Positions 44,057-51,654 of a stretch of DNA of 64,000 nucleotides are shown one piece after another. The stretch is from CAYUNW01 sp964446235 (GTDB taxonomy: Bacteria > Patescibacteriota > Microgenomatia > 2-02-FULL-39-11). Each line of letters opens with the position of its first letter. Positions within the stretch are counted from its first letter, which is position 1. The stretch is from NCBI GenBank assembly GCA_964446235.1, contig CAYUNW010000001.1, forward strand, positions 119,884 through 183,883, in the 5' to 3' direction. The position numbers and the translations under genes are program-made. A model generated the notes under the pieces. That model did not search any database. It was not told the origin of the DNA and was given only the letters and a program-made list of their open reading frames with translations.

Positions 44057-44082
44057 AAAAAAAGCGTACAGAGACCGTACGC
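44057..44082 (-). terminator. attenuator-like hairpin in rpoB leader
   Basis: GCGTAC (minus, 44082-44077), seven-base loop, GTACGC (44069-44064), then exactly seven T. It lies between the rpoB promoter and the rpoB ATG (36 bp before it), with no gene upstream on this strand to terminate. That position makes it a candidate attenuator. AGAG just 5' of the stem could pair with CTCT in the loop. Confidence 0.65.
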
Positions 44083-44106
44083 CTCTCGCTTTTTATCTTT
44101 TAAAGG

Positions 44107-44135
44107 ATTTTAAACTATCTTAATATACTTGTCAA
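44107..44135 (-). promoter_or_regulatory. consensus sigma70 promoter for rpoBC
   Basis: Minus strand TTGACA (44135-44130), 17-bp spacer, TAAAAT (44112-44107). Its -35 hexamer overlaps the -35 of the divergent nusA promoter by five base pairs. Transcription would start near 44100, about 80 nt before rpoB. Confidence 0.75.
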
Positions 44136-44158
44136 GGATATAAATTTTATGTTAAAAT
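44129..44158 (+). promoter_or_regulatory. sigma70 promoter for nusA-infB
   Basis: TTGTCA (44129-44134), 18-bp spacer, TAAAAT (44153-44158) preceded by TG one base upstream (extended -10). Leader to the nusA ATG is about 67 nt and holds a perfect 7-bp hairpin. Confidence 0.65.
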
Positions 44159-44190
44159 AGTATTTAAGAATTTTGTTTATTTATATTTGT

Positions 44191-44214
44191 GGTGGGAATC
44201 TCCCACCAATTTTT
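44191..44214 (+). terminator. hairpin with U-run in nusA leader
   Basis: GGTGGGA (44191-44197), loop ATC, TCCCACC (44201-44207), then AA and five T. It is downstream of the nusA promoter and 18 bases before the ATG, so it is not a terminator of an upstream + strand gene. It may attenuate nusA-infB. Confidence 0.6.
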
Positions 44215-44231
44215 ATAATTGAATAAAAAAT

Positions 44232-45283
44232 ATGCCAGCAACTATTAAATCAGAATTTGCACTTGCTCTTAATCAGGTAGCGACTGAAAGAGGAATTGAT
44301 CCAAATATTGTCCTAGAAACCATACAAGCCGCAATTCTTGCTGCATATAGAAAAGACTATGGATCAAAAGAATTAGAAGAAATTGAAGTTGAAATAAATC
44401 CAAAAAATGGTGAAGCTAGATTATTTAAAAATAAAAAAGACATCACACCGCCAGGATTCGGCAGAATCGCTGCTCAAACAGCAAAACAAGTCATTTTACA
44501 AAGAATAAGAGAAGCCGAAAAAAAAGCAATTATCGATGATTTTTCACAAAAAGTCGGTTTAGTAGCAAATGGTATGATTTTAAGATTTGATGGTCAAAAT
44601 ATCATTGTCGATATCGGCAGAACCGAAGCAATTTTACCTCCTCAAGAACAGACTACAAATGAAAAATACCGTCTTAATCAAAGATTAGCTTTTTACATTG
44701 CTGATATTAACCATAGTCAAAGAGGAGATANNNNNNNNNNGATATTGTTATAGTATCCCGTGCCCATAAAAATTTAGTTTCTGGCCTCTTTAAAAGAGAA
44801 GTACCTGAAGTTGCCAATGGTTCTGTAAAAATTGTAGAAATTGCACGCGAAGCTGGATACCGAACAAAAATTGCCGTAGATTCATCTCAAGCTGGAGTTG
44901 ATCCGGTAGGCAGTTGTGTAGGACAAAAAGGAATTCGCGTACAAGCAGTAATAAATGAACTTGGTGGAATGGAAAAAATAGATATTATCCAATGGAGTGA
45001 TAACTCAGAACTTTTCATTCAATCTGCTTTAGCCCCTGCAAAAGATATTGAAATCACTCTTGATACGAAAAAAAAGGTAGCTGTTGCTAAAGTTTCTGAA
45101 GACCAACTTTCTTTAGCAATTGGTAAGGACGGACAAAACGTCAGATTAGCAGCAAAAATTACCGGATGGAAAATTGATATTCAAACAAAAACTGGTAGTG
45201 TTCTCCCAACACAATCAAATGATAAAAATTTACCTGACGAAGTAAACAAAGATAATAATAAAAAAAACAAACCAAATAAATAA
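44232..45283 (+). CDS. nusA: transcription termination/antitermination factor NusA (interrupted by assembly gap)
   Basis: About 350 residues. The N-terminal domain (ALNQVATERGIDPNIVLETI, about 12-31) and the start of the S1 domain are before 44731. After ten Ns the reading continues as DIVIVSRAHKNLVSGLF, then KH1 with EVPEVANGSVKIVEIAREAG and KH2 with LSLAIGKDGQNVRLAAKITGW. The frames on both sides do not match across ten bases, so the Ns stand for a gap of unknown length (true length must be 2 modulo 3). NusA pauses and modifies RNA polymerase. There is no acidic C-terminal extension. No Shine-Dalgarno is seen. Confidence 0.9.
44731..44740. other. assembly gap (10 N)
   Basis: Ten undetermined bases inside nusA. 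Flanking frames show the gap length is a placeholder and not a real ten-base count. Confidence 0.99.
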
Positions 45284-45303
45284 TTATGCAAAATTTGGTT
45301 TTT
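45272..45303 (+). terminator. terminator-like hairpin between nusA and infB
   Basis: CCAAAT (45272-45277, inside the last nusA codons) pairs with ATTTGG (45293-45298), followed by five T and more A/T. The loop is 15 bases. It lies 17 bases before infB, so it could reduce read-through into infB. Confidence 0.4.
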
Positions 45304-45319
45304 AATTTCTTAAATAATT

Positions 45320-46813
45320 ATGACAAAGATGGATTCAACAGTAAAATCAGATTTAATGCTCAGACCACCTATAGTGGTAATTTTAGGACACGTCGATCAC
45401 GGCAAAACAACATTACTAGACACAATACGTAAAACTGATATTGCAACAAAAGAACACGGAGGGATCACTCAACATATCGGGGCATATCAAATAGACATTG
45501 ATACAAGTATTTTTTCAAGTAAATCTTATCCAATCAAAAAAATCACTTTTATTGATACTCCGGGTCATGAAGCCTTTTCCAAAATGAGAGAAAGAGGTGC
45601 CAATATTGCAGATATTGCTGTACTTGTGATTGCTGCAAATGACGGAATTAAACCTCAAACTTTAGAATCCCTAAAACATATAAAAGATGCAAAAATACCA
45701 TATATAGTTGCGTTGAACAAAACCGATTTACCTGATATTAATGCCGATAAAATTAAACAACAGTTACAAAAAAATGATATAAAACTCGAAGAATATGGTG
45801 GTGATATACCTTTAATCAATGTTTCTGCTAAAAAAGGTACAGGTGTTGATAAACTTTTATATACAATATTGTTATTGGCTGATCTGTATCAAATAAAGGA
45901 AGATAAACAAAATATAAATGAAGCTGTGGTAATTGAATCAAATTTATCCAAAAATATAGGTCCGACAGCTACAATCATTATGAAAAACGGTAAAATTAAT
46001 ATCGGAGACGAATTGTTTTGCGAAAATCAGAGTCTTAAAATAAGAGCTCTAATTAACTGGAAAGGTAATAACATAACTGAAATTCATCCTTCCGAACCAG
46101 CGCAAGTATTGGGATGGAAAATAATTCCTAAAATTGGAAGTATCGTTACAGACAAGAAACATGAAATTACAAATAAAAACAACCAACCGAATACCGATAA
46201 AATCATAACTTTAGAATCTCAATCAGAAGAAGAAGAAAAAATTAAACTTATTTTAAAAACCGATACAAACGGTAGTTTAGAAGCAATAATGGCGCAATTA
46301 CAAAAAAATTTAAATCTTAATGTTCTTCATTCTGCTATAGGAGCCATAAATGATTCTGACGTATTACTAGCTAAAACCACAAAATCTATCATAATCGGAT
46401 TCAATGTAAAAGCAAGTAATTCTACTTTAAAATTAGCTGAATCAGAAAAAATAATCATTAAAACATTTAATATAATCTATGAATTATTAGATGAATTGAA
46501 TGACGTTACTGAAATGTTGAAAGAAAAAAACCAAGAAGTAATTCTTGGGGAAGCAAAAATTCTTGTGATTTTTCCACAAAAAAATAAAGAAAACATTGCC
46601 GGAGTGAGAATTATAAAAGGTGAAATCAAAAAAGGCGACAAAATTAAAATTATTCGTAACAACGAAGAAATTGGTAGATCTCGAATCATTTCACTCAAAC
46701 ATGGTAAAGATGATATCCAAAAAGCCAAAATCAATACAGAGGCTGGTCTTCAACTAGCTAATCACGTTGAATACTTGACAGGTGATAGTATAATATCTAT
46801 AGGCTTAAATTAA
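45320..46813 (+). CDS. infB: translation initiation factor IF-2, short form
   Basis: A 497-residue IF-2 containing only the conserved G domain, domain II, III and IV. G1 GHVDHGKTT is at about 19-27, G3 DTPGHEAF at about 77-84 and G4 NKTD at about 133-136. The long N-terminal regions of E. coli IF-2 (890 residues) are absent, as in minimal bacteria. It places fMet-tRNA on the 30S. Located after nusA as usual, with a good terminator behind it. Confidence 0.96.
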   Translation: MTKMDSTVKSDLMLRPPIVVILGHVDHGKTTLLDTIRKTDIATKEHGGITQHIGAYQIDIDTSIFSSKSYPIKKITFIDTPGHEAFSKMRERGANIADIAVLVIAANDGIKPQTLESLKHIKDAKIPYIVALNKTDLPDINADKIKQQLQKNDIKLEEYGGDIPLINVSAKKGTGVDKLLYTILLLADLYQIKEDKQNINEAVVIESNLSKNIGPTATIIMKNGKINIGDELFCENQSLKIRALINWKGNNITEIHPSEPAQVLGWKIIPKIGSIVTDKKHEITNKNNQPNTDKIITLESQSEEEEKIKLILKTDTNGSLEAIMAQLQKNLNLNVLHSAIGAINDSDVLLAKTTKSIIIGFNVKASNSTLKLAESEKIIIKTFNIIYELLDELNDVTEMLKEKNQEVILGEAKILVIFPQKNKENIAGVRIIKGEIKKGDKIKIIRNNEEIGRSRIISLKHGKDDIQKAKINTEAGLQLANHVEYLTGDSIISIGLN

Positions 46814-46833
46814 CCCCATTATAATGGGGTTTT
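46814..46833 (+). terminator. terminator after infB
   Basis: CCCCATTATAATGGGG is a perfect palindromic stem followed by TTTT. It starts right after the infB stop codon and is the clearest intrinsic terminator in the + strand operon. Confidence 0.8.
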
Positions 46834-46855
46834 ATTAAATACATTTTCTCTATAC

Positions 46856-47896
46856 ATGAATTCAAATATTCAAAATCAATCAGGTTTACTTAGAAATCTA
46901 ATAGAAAATTCTAATGGGCTTATAGTAACAACAAAAGCTAATCCTACTATGGATTCGTTTGCTGCAAGTCTGGCTTTATTTTTATCGCTTTCTGCAACAG
47001 GAAAACAAATTTCTATTGCCTGTTCTTCCCAACCAACAGTTGAATATTCCAGTCTTATAGGTTTGGATAAACTTACAACTAGACTTAACCAATCTCAAGG
47101 CAGAAATCTAGTAATATCTTTCCCCTATCAGGAAGGATCCATAGAAAAAGTAAGTTATAACATAGAAAATGATTTATTTAATCTTGTCATTGAACCAAGA
47201 GAAGGCTATCCAGAGATCACACCACAAATGATGTCATATGCTACTTCTGGAGGAAATATCGACACAATTATTATTGTAGATACACCTAGCCTCCAAGAAT
47301 TAGGATATATATATAATAGTAATCAAAAATTATTCCAAGAAAAAACGGTTGTCAATATAGATTCTCATGAAAATAACTCTAACTTCGGAAAAATTAATAT
47401 CGTAGATCCAAATGCAGCCTCTACATCTGAAATTATCCCTTATATCATTAATGCATGCAATTTAAATATGCATGAAGATATTGCGAAAAATATTCTAATG
47501 GGAATCTCTTCAGCAAGCCAGAATTTTACGTCAATAAAAACTAGTTCTTCTACTTTTGAGGCAGCATCGCTTTGTATGAGATATGTCCGCAAGAATATTT
47601 CTCAAGACAAACCTCAAATAACCCAAAATATACCTTTTCAAAAAACATACCCCCAACAACAAACTAATCAATTTCAAAAACAGAACCAAAATTCATTTTC
47701 AAACAAACAATCTTTTCCGCAAAACTTAACAAAACAACAATTTCCTCCAAAAAAACAAGATCAGTTTACAAGTAATCAACCTGCGGAAATCGATAAACCT
47801 ATTCCTGAATTTACGGAAAAAAAGGAGGCAAAAAAACATAAAACCCCTGAAGATTGGCTGAAACCGAAGATTTATCGCGGATCAACTCTTTTGTAA
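46856..47896 (+). CDS. degenerate DHH-family protein with Gln/Pro-rich tail
   Basis: A 346-residue protein whose first 240 residues match the DHH phosphoesterase fold (NrnA/RecJ type): NPTMDSFAASLAL (29-41) for motif I, IVDTPS (140-145) for motif II, VNIDSHENN (166-174) for the DHH motif and GISSASQNF near 222-230. Key metal ligands are changed: motif I His is Lys27 and first Asp is Thr31, and DHH is DSH (169-171). It is therefore probably not an active nuclease. Residues about 255-320 are rich in Gln, Asn, Phe, Pro and Lys (disordered). It sits between infB and rpsO, the place where other bacteria have rbfA-nrnA-truB. Confidence 0.75.
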   Translation: MNSNIQNQSGLLRNLIENSNGLIVTTKANPTMDSFAASLALFLSLSATGKQISIACSSQPTVEYSSLIGLDKLTTRLNQSQGRNLVISFPYQEGSIEKVSYNIENDLFNLVIEPREGYPEITPQMMSYATSGGNIDTIIIVDTPSLQELGYIYNSNQKLFQEKTVVNIDSHENNSNFGKINIVDPNAASTSEIIPYIINACNLNMHEDIAKNILMGISSASQNFTSIKTSSSTFEAASLCMRYVRKNISQDKPQITQNIPFQKTYPQQQTNQFQKQNQNSFSNKQSFPQNLTKQQFPPKKQDQFTSNQPAEIDKPIPEFTEKKEAKKHKTPEDWLKPKIYRGSTLL

Positions 47897-47904
47897 ATTA
47901 GAAG

Positions 47905-47933
47905 TTGAGTCTTAATACAATTTTCTGTATAAT
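47905..47933 (+). promoter_or_regulatory. sigma70 promoter for rpsO
   Basis: TTGAGT (47905-47910), 17-bp spacer, perfect TATAAT (47928-47933). The rpsO ATG begins eight bases after the -10 box, so the mRNA is probably leaderless. Confidence 0.65.
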
Positions 47934-47940
47934 ATCCCAC

Positions 47941-48210
47941 ATGGCACTAAAAGTAATAGATAAGAAAAAAATTATCAGTGAGTTCGGACAAAAAAACGGA
48001 GATACAGGTAGTCCTGAAGTACAAGTCGCATTATTAACTCATAAAATTGAAAAGCTGGTTGACCATTTAAAATCCAATCCGAAAGACAATCATTCCAGAA
48101 GAGGTCTACTTGGTACTGTTTCAAAAAGAAGAAGACTTTTAACTTACCTACAGAAAAAAGCAGAAGACAGATATAAAATCGTATTAAAAAAATTGAATTT
48201 AGATAAATAA
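47941..48210 (+). CDS. rpsO: 30S ribosomal protein S15
   Basis: An 89-residue S15. It begins MALKVIDKKKIISEFGQ; GDTGSPEVQVALLTHKIEKL (about 20-39) and SRRGLLGTVSKRRRLLTYL (about 58-76) are family motifs. I take the ATG at 47941; a TTG at 47905 would put the start inside the promoter. It binds the 16S central domain. Lies before pnp as in most bacteria. Confidence 0.97.
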   Translation: MALKVIDKKKIISEFGQKNGDTGSPEVQVALLTHKIEKLVDHLKSNPKDNHSRRGLLGTVSKRRRLLTYLQKKAEDRYKIVLKKLNLDK

Positions 48211-48310
48211 ACCAAAATCCAGTACCGATTTATTACTCTTTTTTGTACTTGATTAGGCACACTCCAAAAAAGTCAAAAATCTTTATAAATATTAAATCTC
48301 ACATATATAT

Positions 48311-50497
48311 ATGAATAAAAAAAATAATCATACTGTTGTTAGTAAATCAGTTGAAATCGGAGGAAGAACAATAACTCTTGAAGTTGGTAGATTTGCAGAA
48401 CAAGCAACTTCAGCTGTTCTGGCAAAATACGGAGATACGATGGTTTTAGCTACGGTTGTCGCATCAAAACTAGATTCAAAACTGGATTATTTTCCATTAT
48501 CTGTCGAATATGTCGAAAGACTCTATGCAGGTGGAAGAATAAAAGGAAGCAGATGGGTAAAACGTGAAGGTAGACCATCTGATGATGCGATTTTGAAAGG
48601 TAGATTAATCGACAGATCCATCAGACCATTATTTGATAAAAATTTTCATAAAGATGTACAAGTAATTATTACGGTTTTATCCGTAGATGGTGAAAACGAA
48701 CCCGATATTTTAGGAATTATTGCTACATCAGCTGCATTAGCTATCTCGCCAATTCCATGGAAAGGACCAATAGGTGCCATAAGAATTGGGTATGTAAAGC
48801 CTAAAGAAAATGAAGCCAATACATATTTTGCAAACCCTAGCGAACAGATAGATCTTTATTCGGATATGGATTTGGTAGTATCGTCATCCAAAGAAAAAGT
48901 AGTAATGATTGAAGCGGGATTAAAAGAATTACCAGAAAATAATGTTATTGAAGGAATTAAGTATGCAAAAAATGAAATCGGGAAAATTATTGATTGTATA
49001 GAATCATTAGTAAAAGAAGTCGGTCAAAAAAAATATGAAATTGAAGATAAAAAAGTTGATAATGAAGTGCTTAATTATATTAAAAAAGAACATCTCGAAA
49101 GTATCAAAAAAAGTGTTTCTGCAAAAGTCGACAAAGAAGGATCGAATGATGATCTGACGATAATATCTGAAAAAGTTGCTGAAAAATTCAAAGATAAATA
49201 TGAAAAAAAAGATATCGAAAAAGCATTCAATCAACTATTCAGGGAATACATCAGAAGTAATATTCTTGATAAAAACATAAGACCTGACGGAAGAAATAAT
49301 GACGAAATAAGATCAATAAGTATTGAAGTTGGCATACTGCCTCGTACACACGGATCAGCTATGTTTAAAAGAGGTCAAACACAAGTGCTTACTGTTGCTA
49401 CGTTAGGAGCTCCATCTTTAGAACAATTGATAGAAAGTCCTGAAGGTGAAACAGCCAAAAGATATATGCATCATTACAGCATGCCTCCATATTCTGTCGG
49501 CGAAACAGGCAGAACAGGTTTTCCATCAAGAAGAGAAGTTGGTCATGGAGCTTTAGCAGAAAGGTCATTAAGTCCAGTTATCCCTCAACAGGAAACTTTC
49601 CCTTACACAATACGCTTGGTATCAGAAGTAATGTCCTCAAACGGTTCTACTTCTATGGCATCTACTTGCGGTTCGACTCTAGCACTAATGGATGCAGGAG
49701 TACCAATAAAAAATCCTGTTGCCGGAATATCGATAGGCTTAATTACAAGTTCAAAAAATTATGTCTTATTAACCGACATAATCGGCCTTGAGGATTTTCA
49801 AGGTGATATGGATTTCAAAGTTGCCGGTACGAAAGATGGGGTAACTGCTATTCAATTGGACATAAAAATTGACGGTTTAACTGATGAAATTATTGAAAAA
49901 ACATTGGAAAAAGCCAGGAATGCAAGAATAAAAATACTTGAAAAAATTCTTTCAATAATACCAAATCATCGTTCTGTATTATCAAAATATGCTCCTAAAG
50001 TTGTACAAATTAACATCCCTCAAGAAAAAATCGGTGAAGTTATTGGCCCTGGAGGTAAAATAATCAGACAAATTATTAACCAAACAGAATGCGACATTAA
50101 TGTCAACGACGCAGGATTAGTAACTATAACCGGTATGGATAACGAAAAGGTAGATATGGCTAAGAAATGGATATCAGGAATTGTAAAAGAAGTTCAACCT
50201 GAAGAGGTATATCAAGGTCTTGTAAAACGCATACTTCCGTTCGGAGCTTTTGTAGAAATATTACCCGGAAAAGAAGGATTAGTACATATATCACAAATGT
50301 CTGTTGATTATGTTTCTGATCCAAATTCTGTCGTTACTATAGGACAAGCAGTAACAGTAAGAGTTATGGAAATTGATGATCAAGGTAGAATAAATTTATC
50401 CATGTTATTTGGAGAAGACGCTAAGAAAAGGCAAAACAGACAAAATAAGCATGAATTTCAAAGACCTCATAAAGGTAATAAATTCCATAAAATCTGA
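48311..50497 (+). CDS. pnp: polynucleotide phosphorylase
   Basis: A 728-residue PNPase. Two RNase PH domains (about 10-230 and 325-560), the second with GHGALAERSLSPVIP and the catalytic DIIGLEDFQGDMDFKVAGT aspartates, then a KH domain (IGEVIGPGGKIIRQI, about 577-591) and an S1 domain (VKRILPFGAFVEILPGKEGLVHISQ, about 638-662). It degrades RNA 3' to 5' with phosphate. A Lys-rich linker fills residues 255-300. Forms a neighbourhood with the Lon-like ATPase and RNase J. Confidence 0.97.
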   Translation: MNKKNNHTVVSKSVEIGGRTITLEVGRFAEQATSAVLAKYGDTMVLATVVASKLDSKLDYFPLSVEYVERLYAGGRIKGSRWVKREGRPSDDAILKGRLIDRSIRPLFDKNFHKDVQVIITVLSVDGENEPDILGIIATSAALAISPIPWKGPIGAIRIGYVKPKENEANTYFANPSEQIDLYSDMDLVVSSSKEKVVMIEAGLKELPENNVIEGIKYAKNEIGKIIDCIESLVKEVGQKKYEIEDKKVDNEVLNYIKKEHLESIKKSVSAKVDKEGSNDDLTIISEKVAEKFKDKYEKKDIEKAFNQLFREYIRSNILDKNIRPDGRNNDEIRSISIEVGILPRTHGSAMFKRGQTQVLTVATLGAPSLEQLIESPEGETAKRYMHHYSMPPYSVGETGRTGFPSRREVGHGALAERSLSPVIPQQETFPYTIRLVSEVMSSNGSTSMASTCGSTLALMDAGVPIKNPVAGISIGLITSSKNYVLLTDIIGLEDFQGDMDFKVAGTKDGVTAIQLDIKIDGLTDEIIEKTLEKARNARIKILEKILSIIPNHRSVLSKYAPKVVQINIPQEKIGEVIGPGGKIIRQIINQTECDINVNDAGLVTITGMDNEKVDMAKKWISGIVKEVQPEEVYQGLVKRILPFGAFVEILPGKEGLVHISQMSVDYVSDPNSVVTIGQAVTVRVMEIDDQGRINLSMLFGEDAKKRQNRQNKHEFQRPHKGNKFHKI

Positions 50498-50514
50498 TAA
50501 AATCTCAATATTAC

Positions 50515-50523
50515 TGTTATAAT
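50515..50523 (+). promoter_or_regulatory. extended -10 before the Lon-like gene
   Basis: TGTTATAAT, identical to the rnpB promoter core. It ends 11 bases before the ATG, so the leader would be very short. -35 (TGATAA) is poor. Confidence 0.45.
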
Positions 50524-50534
50524 TATATAGCCTT

Positions 50535-51629
50535 ATGGATACTGCCTTAAACTCATCTGTTAATCAAAACGGGCAAAGTGAAATAAATAAATTAATTCAA
50601 AAACTGCAAACTGCTTCTCTACCACAAGACCTCCAAGAAAAAGCCCAATCTTTGATCGATAGAGTACAAGACAGTATAAAATACGGAGGTCATTTAACTG
50701 GTTTTGATCAGGTAGTAAATTATATCGACTGGATAACAAATCTTCCGTTTAATAAACGTAGTAAGGATAACCTTGATATTATTCAAGCAAAAGATATCTT
50801 AGACAAAAATCATTACGGATTGGATGAAATAAAAAACAGGATACTTGAATATCTTTCAGTAATGAAACTTAACATAGACAAAGCTAATCAAGATCCTTCT
50901 GAACTAAAACATAATTTTGCACATGCTCCTATCTTATTTTTTGTCGGTTTAGTAGGCACTGGCAAAACTACTATTGCAAAAGCGATTGCCGAAGCTATGA
51001 ATCGTGCATTTGTCAGAATCCCATTTGGCGGCTTAGGTTCCGCTTTAGATTTAAGAGGAGAATCCAGAATTCATCCTGACGCCGAAGTTGGTTTGATAAT
51101 CAAATCATTAAAACGTGCTGGTACAAAAAATCCGGTAATGCTTCTTGATGAATTAGATAGAGTAACAGAATCTGCAAGAGCAGATATTATGGGTGTGCTT
51201 GTAGAATTATTGGATCCTGAACAAAACGTTTCTTTTCTTGATCATTATATCGATTACCCATTTGATTTATCAGAAGTACTTTTTATCGCTACAGCAAATA
51301 ATACCGGAAATATTGCTACAGCAGTGCTTGATAGGTTAGAACCTATTCAAATGCCTTCTTATAATGACGAAGAAAAAATTATTATTGGAAAATCCTATGT
51401 TTTCCCAAAAATTCTTAAAAATTCTGGATTGACGGAAGAACAACTAAAAATAAGCGATGATGTTTGGCAACTTATTGTAAGGCCTTTAGGTTTCGATTCC
51501 GGTATAAGAACTCTCGAACGAAATATTGACGGGCTTTGTAGGAAAGTCGCTAGATTGATTGTTGAAAATAAGACTCAAAATGTTTTGATAACTAAAGAAA
51601 ATTTAAAACAATTCATGCAAGTATGGTGA
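50535..51629 (+). CDS. Lon-like AAA+ ATPase without protease domain
   Basis: A 364-residue protein resembling the AAA+ module of Lon. Walker A GLVGTGKTT is at 138-146, the Lon-type pore/ISS region GGLGSALDLRGESRIHPDAEVG at about 165-186, and Walker B VMLLDELD at 201-208. A helical lead (residues 60-110) with INxLPF-type WITNLPFNKRS precedes it, as in Lon. The N-terminal substrate-binding LAN domain and the C-terminal Ser-Lys S16 protease domain are both absent. It may act as an unfoldase or a remodelling partner. It lies between pnp and RNase J. Confidence 0.85.
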   Translation: MDTALNSSVNQNGQSEINKLIQKLQTASLPQDLQEKAQSLIDRVQDSIKYGGHLTGFDQVVNYIDWITNLPFNKRSKDNLDIIQAKDILDKNHYGLDEIKNRILEYLSVMKLNIDKANQDPSELKHNFAHAPILFFVGLVGTGKTTIAKAIAEAMNRAFVRIPFGGLGSALDLRGESRIHPDAEVGLIIKSLKRAGTKNPVMLLDELDRVTESARADIMGVLVELLDPEQNVSFLDHYIDYPFDLSEVLFIATANNTGNIATAVLDRLEPIQMPSYNDEEKIIIGKSYVFPKILKNSGLTEEQLKISDDVWQLIVRPLGFDSGIRTLERNIDGLCRKVARLIVENKTQNVLITKENLKQFMQVW

Positions 51630-51654
51630 ATTATAATTTATAAAATATTAATAT

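Noticed and set aside
44969..45283. Separate small gene for a KH-domain protein
   Set aside because: It is the second half of nusA, whose frame is broken only by the ten Ns; continuous homology runs back to 44741.
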